From: an uncultured Roseburia sp.
GTDB taxonomy: Bacteria; Bacillota; Clostridia; Lachnospirales; Lachnospiraceae
DNA length: 42,023 nucleotides
Direction: 5' to 3'
NCBI GenBank assembly: GCA_930989305.1
Contig: CAKNLF010000006.1
Coordinates: forward strand, 1-42,023
The position numbers and the translations under genes are program-made. Shown piece by piece: positions 32,749 through 40,456 of this stretch. A model generated the notes under the pieces. It saw only the letters and a program-made list of their open reading frames with translations, did no database searches and was not told where the DNA came from. Each line of letters opens with the position of its first letter. Position 1 is the stretch's first letter.

Positions 32749-33162
32749 CTATACGCCGATCATAACGGAAGTGGCTTTAATAACCGCTTTCGCTTCTTTG
32801 CCTTCTGCCAGTCCCAATTCCCGGATGGCATCCATGGAAATAGTGGCTGAGAGAATGGTGTCGCTGCTGACCTGGAGCTTTACAATGCCGTTTACAGCGC
32901 CGTTTTCGATTTCTACAATTTTGCCGCTGATCTGATTTCTTGCGCTGAGTTTCAAGTCTCCAAGTCCGATCATAACAGATGTAGCCTTTACAATGGCTTT
33001 TGCTTCTTTTCCCTCTTCAAGCTGCAGATCATTGACTGCATCCAGAGAAATCGTTGCTGAAATGGTAATGCCGTCGGCGGCAGTTAATTTTACGATGGCG
33101 TTTACAGCGCCTTTGTTGATAGAAGTAATGGTTCCGCTGATCTGATTTCTTGCACTGATCAT
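32749..33162 (-). CDS. Di-Mop molybdate-binding protein (molbindin)
   Basis: 137 residues made of two similar TOBE/Mop domains (1-68 and 70-137), each beginning SARNQISG and ending ATSVMIG. Molbindins bind molybdate or tungstate oxyanions and store or buffer them in the cytoplasm. It stands away from any modABC genes but in the same neighbourhood as the selenium operon, in line with a molybdenum hydroxylase lifestyle. AAGGAGG precedes the start. An extended -10 (TGG then TATACT, 33221-33229 read on the minus strand) is the likely promoter. Confidence 0.92.
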   Translation of the reverse strand: MISARNQISGTITSINKGAVNAIVKLTAADGITISATISLDAVNDLQLEEGKEAKAIVKATSVMIGLGDLKLSARNQISGKIVEIENGAVNGIVKLQVSSDTILSATISMDAIRELGLAEGKEAKAVIKATSVMIGV

Positions 33163-33220
33163 AATAAGAATGCCTCCTTAAATTAGATTGAAAAACTCAG
33201 GTGACTGTTTATACAAGGAC

Positions 33221-33229
33221 AGTATACCA
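33221..33229 (-). promoter_or_regulatory. Extended -10 promoter of the di-Mop gene
   Basis: Minus strand TGG-TATACT. The upstream stretch contains CCATGG and TGGT-AA-ACCA repeats that could bind a regulator; a -35 match is poor. Confidence 0.5.
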
Positions 33230-33297
33230 TGGTTTACCAATTTTTAATATATAAAAAAGGAAAATACAAAAGAAAAAAGGACTAAAAAGAAAGCCGG

Positions 33298-33326
33298 TTG
33301 ACAACTTTTTTAAATTAACATACGAT
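33298..33326 (+). promoter_or_regulatory. Promoter of the two small unknown genes
   Basis: TTGACA (33298-33303), 17 bases, TACGAT (33321-33326). Confidence 0.8.
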
Positions 33327-33356
33327 TAGAAAAAAGAAAAAGGCAAAGGGGTATCT

Positions 33357-33767
33357 ATGAAAAATAAAACGAAAAAACAGAAAATAAAAAAACAGGCCGT
33401 CTCTGTCCCGGAGGGACCCCGCTATTGGTTTTATATGTCTCCGGATTCCACCGGGGTCCGGGCGATCCATGACTGCCTGAAAGAAATGGATGCTGTACAG
33501 ACAGAAATATGGGAGGAAGCCGGCGTACTGGAAGTAATCCTGCCGGACGGCCATTCTATGGATATAGAAACAGGCAAACCGGATCTGAAAGATGAATACA
33601 GCAAACGTTTTCTGGAAGAACATCAGGTGAAGTCTCTGTTTTATGTAACTGTGGTGCCGGAAAGTTTAAAAGACGCAAAGGATGTAATGGGATATGTCGC
33701 AGAAAAGCTGGGCGGTTTTTTCTGCGGAGACACTGAGGATTTCAGTCCGCTCATAGGAGGCAGATAA
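33357..33767 (+). CDS. Uncharacterised protein with lysine-rich N-terminus
   Basis: 136 residues, beginning with a very basic stretch (KNKTKKQKIKKQ) and otherwise a soluble mixed alpha/beta composition. No signal peptide or catalytic motif recognised. It has its own consensus promoter and is followed 2 bases later by another unknown gene, so the two probably work together. Start is preceded by AAAGGGGTATCT. Confidence 0.75.
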   Translation: MKNKTKKQKIKKQAVSVPEGPRYWFYMSPDSTGVRAIHDCLKEMDAVQTEIWEEAGVLEVILPDGHSMDIETGKPDLKDEYSKRFLEEHQVKSLFYVTVVPESLKDAKDVMGYVAEKLGGFFCGDTEDFSPLIGGR

Positions 33768-33769
33768 AT

Positions 33770-34090
33770 ATGGTAAGATCTATTGCAAGATATGCCGTAA
33801 TACGCAAAACCCAAAAAGATGTGAATATACTTACCGGAAATTATGAAGCGGCTTATGCGGAGGGTCTGCTGTTTCACATTTTGAATCTCCATCCGAAAAC
33901 AGAAGAACTTTCGGTGAGGAGGCTGAAGGAGGAACTGATGGAAGCGCTGCAGGGGTACGTCCCGGCAGATGACAGGGAAAAACATCTGATCCATATGCTG
34001 GAAGAATACAAGCCTTCGGATATTTGGGATGAAGATACGGAAGCAATGTTGAAGCTGGGGCTGGAGGAAGACAGGATATGGGAACTGTAG
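33770..34090 (+). CDS. Uncharacterised helical protein
   Basis: 106 residues, rich in Glu, Leu and Lys and probably all-helical, no cysteine and no motif recognised. GGAGG precedes the start. Second gene of a two-gene unit. An inverted repeat without a T-run (CCGGAAA/TTTCCGG, about 34106-34137) lies downstream and could end the transcript weakly. Confidence 0.75.
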   Translation: MVRSIARYAVIRKTQKDVNILTGNYEAAYAEGLLFHILNLHPKTEELSVRRLKEELMEALQGYVPADDREKHLIHMLEEYKPSDIWDEDTEAMLKLGLEEDRIWEL

Positions 34091-34282
34091 ATCCTGAGGA
34101 TGATTCCGGAAAAAGCAGAAAAATCAGAAATTTCCGGATGAATGAATGAAAAATATATGTAAAGGAAAGGGGAGCCTTGTAAAAAGAGAAAGGATGAAGA
34201 TGTAAAAAGAAGGAACAAAAGAAAAGAAACGGGAAAAAATATCAGGGAGACCGGCGGTTTGGGCCCTGTTCTCATCAAGCTG

Positions 34283-34337
34283 TTAACCTTCTCTTAACCT
34301 GGATTTGGCTTGACGGTAAAGAGACTTTCGATATTAA
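34283..34337 (+). promoter_or_regulatory. Promoter with Pho-box-like direct repeats
   Basis: The 323-base gap 34091-34413 has no gene. TTAACC occurs at 34283-34288 and 34294-34299, exactly 11 bases apart, followed by TTGACG (34310-34315) and TATTAA (34332-34337, 16-base spacing). Direct hexamers at 11-base intervals just upstream of a -35 are the layout of PhoB/PhoP-type response-regulator sites. Confidence 0.45.
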
Positions 34338-34413
34338 ATAATAAGAAAGAACTGTTAATAAACAGGCGGGTTTTCAGTCCTGCCATGTCCAGAAGAAGCA
34401 GAGAGATGAGTGT

Positions 34414-35607
34414 ATGAACAAAAAGCCTGAAGTGTCGGTTGTAGTACCGGCGTATAATGTGGAGGAATATATCGGACAATGTCTGAAATCGATTCTGAAG
34501 CAGACGTTTGAAAATATAGAAATCCTGTGTATAGACGACGGTTCCAGGGACAGGACTGTGGATATCATCAGAGAATATATGGCAAAAGACGGACGGATCC
34601 GTCTGCTGGAGCAGGAACATCAGTATGCGGGGGCGGCCAGAAATGCCGGTATAGATGCCAGCCGGGGAGCATATCTGCTGTTTTGGGATGCGGATGATTT
34701 TTTTGAAGAAACAGCAGTAGAAGAAATGTACCGGGAAATCCGTAAGGAAGATTCGGATATCTGTATCTGCAATGCAAGGCAGTACGATACACGGACCGGA
34801 ACGTATAAAATGCCAAAGTATTATCTGAATAAAAAATATCTGCCTTCGCAGATCCCTTTTTCAGCGGAGACGGTCCCGGAATATATTTTTAACATTACCA
34901 CCAATGTGGCATGGAATAAAATGTATAAAAAAGAATTTGTGGAACGGGAAGGTCTGCGGTTTGAAACGGTTCAGCGGGCTAATGACCAGTTTTTTGTGAT
35001 GCTGTCTCTGGCAAAGGCGAAAAAAATCGCGGCAACAGACGAAATGCTGATCAATTACCGAATTAACAACAGTCAGAGCCTGACAGGAGGGTTCAGTATT
35101 TCTCCTCTGTCTTCTTTTGAAACATTAATGCGGATACAGGAAGCATTAAAAGAATTGAAAGTGTGGAGAAAGGTGGAACAGAGTTTTGTGAATAAAGCGC
35201 TGAACGGCATGCTTTATTCTCTTAAGATCCAGACCCGGATCCATGGATTTATAACTCTGTACAATAAAATGAAAACAGAAGGATTCGCCCAGCTGGGAAT
35301 AACAGGCAGGACGCCGGATTATTTTTATTCAGAAAGGGAGTACATCCGGTACAAAGAACTGATGGAAAGCCGGGACGGGGAAAGCTATCTCCTGGAGCAG
35401 ATGCGCAAAGGCGTTATGCAGAATATGCAGGATGATTTTGAAAACAGTACGGCGTATAAGATTATCCGGAAAATGTACCGGGCGGTGAAAAAGGTCCGCA
35501 AAAAAGAGTGGGGCGAAAAAAGAGCATCAACAGATGCAAAAATAAAATCTGAAGGAAAGGATATATCCGCAGCGCTTTTTGGGCTGCGCAGTATGAGACG
35601 CATATGA
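34414..35607 (+). CDS. Family 2 glycosyltransferase
   Basis: 397 residues. The GT-A domain is clear: VSVVVPAYNVEEYIGQCLKSI at the N-terminus, IDDGSRDRT, and the metal-binding DADD (FWDADDFF). The C-terminal 150 residues are basic and end in a charged tail (KKVRKKEWGEKRAS), which may sit on the membrane. It transfers a sugar to a polysaccharide or lipid acceptor. It overlaps the galactofuranose-forming enzyme gene by 4 bases, so a galactofuranosyltransferase is a reasonable guess. Confidence 0.9.
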   Translation: MNKKPEVSVVVPAYNVEEYIGQCLKSILKQTFENIEILCIDDGSRDRTVDIIREYMAKDGRIRLLEQEHQYAGAARNAGIDASRGAYLLFWDADDFFEETAVEEMYREIRKEDSDICICNARQYDTRTGTYKMPKYYLNKKYLPSQIPFSAETVPEYIFNITTNVAWNKMYKKEFVEREGLRFETVQRANDQFFVMLSLAKAKKIAATDEMLINYRINNSQSLTGGFSISPLSSFETLMRIQEALKELKVWRKVEQSFVNKALNGMLYSLKIQTRIHGFITLYNKMKTEGFAQLGITGRTPDYFYSEREYIRYKELMESRDGESYLLEQMRKGVMQNMQDDFENSTAYKIIRKMYRAVKKVRKKEWGEKRASTDAKIKSEGKDISAALFGLRSMRRI

Positions 35608-36710
35608 GATATGATTATTTGATCGTTGGAAGCGGACTGTTCGGGGCGGTTTTTGCCTGGGAAGCTTCTAGGAGAGGGAAGAAATGTCTTGTGATCGATA
35701 AGAGGGATCACATTGGAGGAAATATTTACTGCGAGGAAATTGAGGGGATACAGGTACATAAGTACGGTGCCCATATTTTTCATACAAGCAATAAAAAAAT
35801 ATGGGAATATATCAACCAGTTCGCGGAGTTTAACAATTATATCAATTCTCCGGTAGCTGTATACAAGGATGAGTTGTACAATCTGCCTTTTAATATGAAC
35901 ACATTCAGCAAAATGTGGAATATTAAGACCCCTGCTGAGGCAAAGGAGATCATAAACAGGCAGATCGCGGATCTGAATATTAAAGAACCGGCGAACCTGG
36001 AAGAACAGGCGCTGTCTTTGGTGGGCCGCGATGTATATGAAAAACTGATCAAAGGCTACACCCAGAAACAGTGGGGCAGACCCTGTACCGAACTGCCGGC
36101 GTTTATTATCAAGAGACTGCCCCTTCGCTTTATTTATGACAATAATTATTTTAACGACAGATATCAGGGCATCCCGGAAGGGGGCTACACAAAGATCATA
36201 GAAAAAATGCTGGCCCAGTCAGAGGTGCTGCTGAACACGGATTATTTTTCATTTATTAAGGCGAACCGTGATATTGCGGATAAGACGGTGTATACAGGTA
36301 TGCTGGATGAATATTTTGGCTATTCCCTGGGACATCTGGAATACCGGACCGTCCGTTTTGAAACAGAAGTGCTGGATATGGAAAACTATCAGGGAAACGC
36401 AGTGGTAAATTATACGGACGGAGACGTTCCCTATACCCGCATTATCGAACACAAGCATTTTGAGTTCGGCAAACAGGAAAAGACCGTGATCTCCAGAGAG
36501 TATTCTTCCGAATGGGAACCGGGGATCGAACCATATTATCCGATTAATGATGACCGGAACAACGAACTGAGCGACCGTTACCGGGAGCTGGCCAAAAACG
36601 AGGCGCAGGTAATCTTCGGAGGACGCCTGGGAAATTATAAATACTATGATATGGACAAAGTGATCGAAGAAGCTCTGAAAACAGTGGAAGAAGAACTGGG
36701 ACAGGCTTAA
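35604..36710 (+). CDS. glf: UDP-galactopyranose mutase
   Basis: 368 residues, full length for the family. FAD motif DYLIVGSGLFGAVFA at the N-terminus, followed by KRDHIGGNIY, YGAHIFHT, KGYTQKQWG and PEGGYT, all family hallmarks; the C-terminal FGGRLGNYKYYDMD is also typical. It converts UDP-galactopyranose to UDP-galactofuranose for surface polysaccharides. The start overlaps the glycosyltransferase stop. Confidence 0.96.
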   Translation: MRYDYLIVGSGLFGAVFAWEASRRGKKCLVIDKRDHIGGNIYCEEIEGIQVHKYGAHIFHTSNKKIWEYINQFAEFNNYINSPVAVYKDELYNLPFNMNTFSKMWNIKTPAEAKEIINRQIADLNIKEPANLEEQALSLVGRDVYEKLIKGYTQKQWGRPCTELPAFIIKRLPLRFIYDNNYFNDRYQGIPEGGYTKIIEKMLAQSEVLLNTDYFSFIKANRDIADKTVYTGMLDEYFGYSLGHLEYRTVRFETEVLDMENYQGNAVVNYTDGDVPYTRIIEHKHFEFGKQEKTVISREYSSEWEPGIEPYYPINDDRNNELSDRYRELAKNEAQVIFGGRLGNYKYYDMDKVIEEALKTVEEELGQA

Positions 36711-36735
36711 GATGAAAAAGGTTTTTAGAGAAAGG

Positions 36736-36771
36736 ACGGCGCGCCATGGCGATAACATGGCGGCCGTTTTT
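36736..36771 (+). terminator. Terminator after glf
   Basis: ACGGC...GCCATG pairs with CATGGC...GCCGT (36736-36767), followed by TTTTTCC. It lies in frame with a longer reading of the next gene, which argues for the later start at 36838. Confidence 0.85.
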
Positions 36772-36837
36772 CCTTTACAAGGGATGCGAAACTGCTGTAT
36801 TCTGAAAGAAAAGGGTTATCAGGAAAGGAGAATAGGT

Positions 36838-37533
36838 ATGCCGGGATGGATCGGACAGGCAGAAGAACTGCTGAAAACATTGAATTTGTTATCAATCGCG
36901 GTCCGTATCCTGCTGGCCATGCTGTGCGGCGGGATCATCGGGATTGAAAGGGAAAAGGCCAATCAGGCCGCGGGAATGCGGACTTATATGCTGGTGTGCA
37001 TGGGCGCCGCGGCGGTTATGCTCACGGGACAGTATATGTTTGAAGAATTCCAGTCCGGCGATCCGTCGAGACTGGGCGCCCAGGTGATCAGCGGAATCGG
37101 TTTCCTGGGAGCCGGAAGCATTATCATATCCGGAAAGAAACGGGTGAAGGGACTGACTACGGCAGCAGGACTGTGGGTGGCAGGATGCATCGGACTCAGT
37201 ATCGGGATTGGATTTTACTGGGCGGCGATTTTTATGACCGCGGCGGTTTTCATAGTTATGTCCAAGCTTCGCAAAGTAGAGGAACATATTGTTTTTGATG
37301 AAATGCTGGTCTATGTATATATGGAGCTGGAACCGGATCTGGGGATTTCGGATATTTCACAGGAACTGGAGCAGCAGGGGCTGGAAATAAAGGATGTGCG
37401 TTTTCAGCGGATAGGAGCTAACTGTGAGAAAATTATACTGGGGCTGGAAGATCATATGGAATACTCCCAAAAAAAGATCGGGGATCTTATGAATGGAATA
37501 AAAGGGGTAAAGTTTTCTAAAATTCTTTCCTGA
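36838..37533 (+). CDS. MgtC/SapB-family membrane protein
   Basis: 231 residues. Membrane helices 1-4 fill the first 145 residues and include the signature GGIIGIEREKANQAAGMRTYMLVCMGAA and GIGFLGAGSIIISGKKRVKGLTTAAGLW. The remainder is an ACT-like soluble tail. MgtC proteins help survival at low magnesium and in Salmonella affect phosphate and ATP homeostasis; the role in Clostridia is unknown. Start set by AAAGGAG. Lies past the glf terminator, so it has its own or a read-through promoter. Confidence 0.9.
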   Translation: MPGWIGQAEELLKTLNLLSIAVRILLAMLCGGIIGIEREKANQAAGMRTYMLVCMGAAAVMLTGQYMFEEFQSGDPSRLGAQVISGIGFLGAGSIIISGKKRVKGLTTAAGLWVAGCIGLSIGIGFYWAAIFMTAAVFIVMSKLRKVEEHIVFDEMLVYVYMELEPDLGISDISQELEQQGLEIKDVRFQRIGANCEKIILGLEDHMEYSQKKIGDLMNGIKGVKFSKILS

Positions 37534-37568
37534 AAAATCAAAGCGGCATAACTTTTCCGTTATGCCGC
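37534..37568 (-). terminator. Terminator for the leftward lipoprotein gene
   Basis: GCGGCATAAC/GTTATGCCGC (37543-37552, 37559-37568); on the minus strand it is followed by TTTGATTTTT. Another short stem, GCAGCTT/AAGCTGC (37584-37590, 37608-37614), lies between it and the gene. Confidence 0.75.
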
Positions 37569-37631
37569 CCTGGGCAATTTACAGCAGCTTTTTTGATTCT
37601 GATCTTTAAGCTGCAAAGCGCCGGCGATCCG

Positions 37632-38366
37632 TCAGTCTACAGTAATCCCCGATGTATCTGCGGTGTCCAGATTAAAGCCCGGATGAATGGTATCGCTGTC
37701 CGGAATCCTTGTTTTGAAAGTAGTATATCCGGAAAATTGCATATCGTAAATCGGCTGCACAAACGGATCTACAATCAGTTCCCGGTTGATGACAACGCCG
37801 TTTAATCCGGATTCATCATCTGTATATTTGATTACTTCTTCCTCTGTGATATTACCTGAATCATCAGTGTAAACCTGCAGGCTGACAGGTTGAGGCTGGG
37901 GCTCTGTATAAACATCTTTTAGTGCACGTGATTCCATTTCCAGGTCCTTTACAATGGCAAGCACTTCGTCATCTGACATGCTGTTGTTGATCATGGAAAA
38001 ACGAAATTGCTCTACATTATTGTATACGGTCACATTCCCCTTTCCATCAAATGCAAATATTACCTGAATAAAAGAATCTTTTGCAAAGCTCTGGTTATCG
38101 GATATGCCGAACCAAATGCTTTTGGTATGGAAAGCTTCATAAGCCGGAATGGGATCTACAGTGCCTACGGTGTTCATATCATTGGTATTATTATCTTCGG
38201 TATTGTCATTATTAGTATTGCTGTCGGTGGAATCTGTGTCCTCAGCGGGAGTATCATAAGCGGGGGTATTTTCCGCTTCCTGGTTTTGGGTGCTGCCAGT
38301 GTTTCCGCATGCAGCCATTGACAACAGCAATGCTGCGATCGTTAAAATAGAAAGAAATTTTTTCAT
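37632..38366 (-). CDS. Putative lipoprotein with Asn/Asp/Thr-rich linker
   Basis: 244 residues. Signal peptide with a lipobox-like LLSMAAC, then a low-complexity linker of about 40 residues (Thr, Asp, Asn, Glu), then a folded part of about 170 residues without recognised motifs. It would be anchored on the outer face of the membrane. Function unknown. It is alone on its strand, with a weak ribosome binding site (AAAGAG). Confidence 0.8.
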   Translation of the reverse strand: MKKFLSILTIAALLLSMAACGNTGSTQNQEAENTPAYDTPAEDTDSTDSNTNNDNTEDNNTNDMNTVGTVDPIPAYEAFHTKSIWFGISDNQSFAKDSFIQVIFAFDGKGNVTVYNNVEQFRFSMINNSMSDDEVLAIVKDLEMESRALKDVYTEPQPQPVSLQVYTDDSGNITEEEVIKYTDDESGLNGVVINRELIVDPFVQPIYDMQFSGYTTFKTRIPDSDTIHPGFNLDTADTSGITVD

Positions 38367-38405
38367 ACTCTTTTTCCACTTTCGATGTATGGCGGATAAC
38401 CGTCA

Positions 38406-39017
38406 ATGCCGCCTGAATTGTTTTTTACATCCCCTGTGGAGCCTGTTTTTTCGGGTTTGTTAAGGTCTATTATATTCTATAAAGAATCCTTTTCCAATGG
38501 ATTTCTCAGGGTGTTTTACAGGATTTTCAAGTATTTCCGGCTTGTCCGGATACAGTCTGATGCATTCATTAATTTAAAAAGAAAACGGAGAAATCTGTCA
38601 AATTGGCCAATGCTTTACATACTAGAAAATGGAAAACAGGCATATATTGGGCAATCAAACCATGTGATAAATCGTATGTCTCAACATTATCATTCTATAG
38701 ATAAACGCATTTTTGATAAGGTACATTTCATCTATTCTCCGAAATTTAATCAATCAGTCACATTTGATTATGAATCAAAACTCATTCAGTATCTTGTTGC
38801 GGATGAACTATATGAGATTCGTAATAAAAATGCCGGTATGGCTGATAAGGAGTATTACAGGAAAAAAGAATATGATGAAAAATTTCATGTTTTGTGGAGA
38901 AGCCTTCAGAAATCAAAATTAGTTAAGCATTCTTTGGAAGAACTTGAAAATTCTGATTTGAAAATTGTTACAGATTTTAAGAAATTTAATCAGATAATGT
39001 ATCGGAAAGATTTTTAG
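38406..39017 (+). pseudogene. GIY-YIG domain fragment of a DUF2075-type helicase
   Basis: 203-codon open frame. From about residue 60 it matches the GIY-YIG front part of DUF2075 DNA/RNA helicase proteins: NWPMLYILENGKQAYIGQSN, then a long RNKNAGMADKEYYRKKEYD stretch and a helical end. Full proteins continue for several hundred residues into a helicase; here the frame stops just after this domain. The first 50 codons do not look like the family and probably belong to the junction. A free-standing nuclease domain is possible, but a truncated remnant is more likely. Base composition is more AT-rich than the genes to the left, in keeping with foreign DNA. Confidence 0.65.
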
Positions 39018-39086
39018 GGGTATAGAAGGAAGGGAGCGGCGGCATTGAGAGATTTAATAAAATTACATCAGGATGTAGAAATGAGA

Positions 39087-39115
39087 TTGAAGAAATAACG
39101 GTGGCATGCTAGAAT
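39087..39115 (+). promoter_or_regulatory. Promoter of the toxin mRNA
   Basis: TTGAAG (39087-39092), 17 bases, TAGAAT (39110-39115) with the extended TGC. It predicts a toxin transcript starting about 39122 with an 84-base leader. A short TTG frame (MRDLIKLHQDVEMRLKK, about 39046-39099) overlaps it and is probably not a gene. Confidence 0.75.
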
Positions 39116-39162
39116 GGGAACACGGGAAACCATAGAGCCAGGCGGCTTGCCCTCTGATTTTC

Positions 39163-39197
39163 GGAGGGGCTAACCCTCCAGACGAAAGAAAGGAGGG
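39163..39197 (+). promoter_or_regulatory. Alternative pairings that can hide the toxin ribosome binding site
   Basis: CCCTCC (39174-39179) can pair with the upstream GGAGGG (39163-39168) or with the ribosome binding site GGAGGG (39192-39197). Such a switch is typical of type I toxin mRNAs, which are translated only after processing or refolding. Confidence 0.6.
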
Positions 39198-39205
39198 CGA
39201 TGCCA

Positions 39206-39301
39206 ATGTATGTTACATATGCTGATCTGATTCAGCTTTTAATATTCATTGTTGCCCTTGTTGGTCTTATTTATGAGATTTTCAAGGATAAAAGAAAATA
39301 G
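39206..39301 (+). CDS. Type I toxin, holin-like small membrane peptide
   Basis: 31 residues: a short polar start, one membrane helix (LIQLLIFIVALVGLIYEIF) and a basic tail DKRK. This is the form of the putative holin-like toxin family (Hol_Tox, related to TxpA/BsrG) frequent in Clostridia. AGGAGG (39191-39196) is 9 bases ahead of the ATG at 39206; the ATG at 39200 is too near. A long structured leader, its own promoter and an opposing antisense RNA complete a type I toxin-antitoxin module. Confidence 0.8.
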   Translation: MYVTYADLIQLLIFIVALVGLIYEIFKDKRK

Positions 39302-39399
39302 CCGCCAACTACTGCGAATAGCTGACGGCTAATGTCGAAAAACATTTAGCTTAATTAAATTGTTCAAGGGTAGGTCGCTTCTATGATTTCCCCTTTTCT
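39290..39399 (-). ncRNA. Antisense antitoxin RNA
   Basis: On the minus strand, TTGAAT (39429-39434), 17 bases and TATATT (39406-39411) with extended TGC form a strong promoter. About 70 bases on, a long hairpin (39299-39304 with 39326-39331, plus inner pairing) is followed by TTTTCTTT. The predicted RNA of about 105 bases overlaps the 3' end of the toxin mRNA, as in txpA/RatA and bsrG/SR4. Its terminator stem lies over the toxin stop codon. Confidence 0.75.
39328..39357 (+). terminator. Probable terminator of the toxin mRNA
   Basis: GCTAATGT (39328-39335) with ACATTTAGC (39342-39350, one bulge), followed by the weak tail TTAATTAAATT. Confidence 0.45.
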
Positions 39400-39451
39400 A
39401 TTTTTAATATAGCACATCTGGTGGCAGGATTCAAGATATTCTGAAAAACCA

Positions 39452-39917
39452 ATGTTTTTTGCTGGGGGGAAGATGATTTTCTTTCCTATATTTTCAAGTG
39501 GAATGTTCAAAGGCAAAACCTGTGCTGTGTTTGTTGATAAACGTGAGTACGGTGGGCTGTTGTGGAAGCAGGTCGGCGATGCGTTCCAATTTGTGCTGCA
39601 CAACATTCATTTTGGGACAGAACTGGAAGGTAGCCATCCATGATGATCGATTGGAAAATCGCGTGCTTGCTCATGCATTCTCCTATATGAATTTGATTGA
39701 GGCATAGGGCAGCGGCATTCCGAAGCTGATGGAAGCCATGAGGGAATATGGACTGTATGAGCCGGAGTTCCGTGATATGGAGGTAGGATTTCGCATCAAT
39801 CTCTATCTTAATACAGAGGATAAGCTGGAGGATACCACCCAAGTTGCTGAAAAAACTACCCAAGTTACCCAAGATACCACCCAAGTTGGGCTGACGGTAA
39901 GGACGTATTGGTTTTAA
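39452..39917 (+). pseudogene. Remnant of an AlbA_2/ATPase-type DNA-binding protein
   Basis: Two pieces of one broken gene. 39452-39643 translates to the middle of such proteins (FKGKTCAVFVDKREYGGLL, then FVLHNIHFGTELEG). From about 39650 another frame gives ENRVLAHAFSYMNLIEA, a TAG in place of the expected Trp, and GSGIPKLMEAMREYGLYEPE, which is the conserved end of the ATPase domain. About 90 residues between the pieces are missing. The tail contains repeated TTQV units (ACCCAAGTT copies, 39836-39891), a common end of this family. It cannot be functional as it stands. Confidence 0.7.
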
Positions 39918-40301
39918 TAAATGATTCGATAATTCCCAACTGCCTCCTGTAACACAGGGTTCACCGTTTTCTAAATAAGAAATCAGAGCCGGATAGTCCT
40001 GGATTGTATTTCCTTCAGGAAGTACAGCATAGCCGGCGGAGGAAATGCCGATTACCTGTCCGTGTCCATCAGGACTGGAAAAGCCTGACTCAAACTGAAA
40101 CACACCCCATGGGATAACAAGATTATCAGGATATAGGGAATTAATATCTTTCCCGCACTGCGGACATTTTTTTGAAGGAAGATCAATGCCAAACAGATGG
40201 GTATGAATTTCTTCATAATAACCGCAGTCAGTACAGTAATAGTGAACTGGCAGGGGATTAAAGCAGTTTACTCCGAGAAGATAATAAATAAACGATTCCA
40301 T
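39507..40301 (-). CDS. Zinc-ribbon ORF with a PolC-like segment, 3' part abnormal
   Basis: Start at 40301 after AAAGGGA (minus strand), 264 codons. Residues 15-50 (NPLPVHYYCTDCGYY, then GIDLPSKKCPQCG) strongly recall the NPLPPHY zinc-binding segment of PolC-type DNA polymerase III, with two CxxC pairs. The following 80 residues look like a genuine protein (SWELSNHLLKPIRP). Beyond about 39910 the frame simply reads the opposite strand of the broken AlbA gene, including its TTQV repeats, and is probably read-through past a lost stop. It may be a truncated small protein or a degraded fragment. No polymerase part is present. Confidence 0.5.
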   Translation of the reverse strand: MESFIYYLLGVNCFNPLPVHYYCTDCGYYEEIHTHLFGIDLPSKKCPQCGKDINSLYPDNLVIPWGVFQFESGFSSPDGHGQVIGISSAGYAVLPEGNTIQDYPALISYLENGEPCVTGGSWELSNHLLKPIRPYRQPNLGGILGNLGSFFSNLGGILQLILCIKIEIDAKSYLHITELRLIQSIFPHGFHQLRNAAALCLNQIHIGECMSKHAIFQSIIMDGYLPVLSQNECCAAQIGTHRRPASTTAHRTHVYQQTQHRFCL

Positions 40302-40456
40302 GACGGTCCCTTTCATGTGCAGGGGAACAGAACTTTTTTGCTTCTTATGAAAACAATCGAAATATCTCAAAATCATCTATAAGTTCGGAATGTGAAAGAA
40401 AAGTGAGTTCTTTCGTATATCTGTCGCGTACAGGTTCTGGTACTCCCTGAGGATAA

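Noticed and set aside
39364..39606. Minus-strand frame next to the toxin gene as an antitoxin protein
   Set aside because: It is opposite the AlbA remnant, has no ribosome binding site, and the antisense RNA already explains the promoter.
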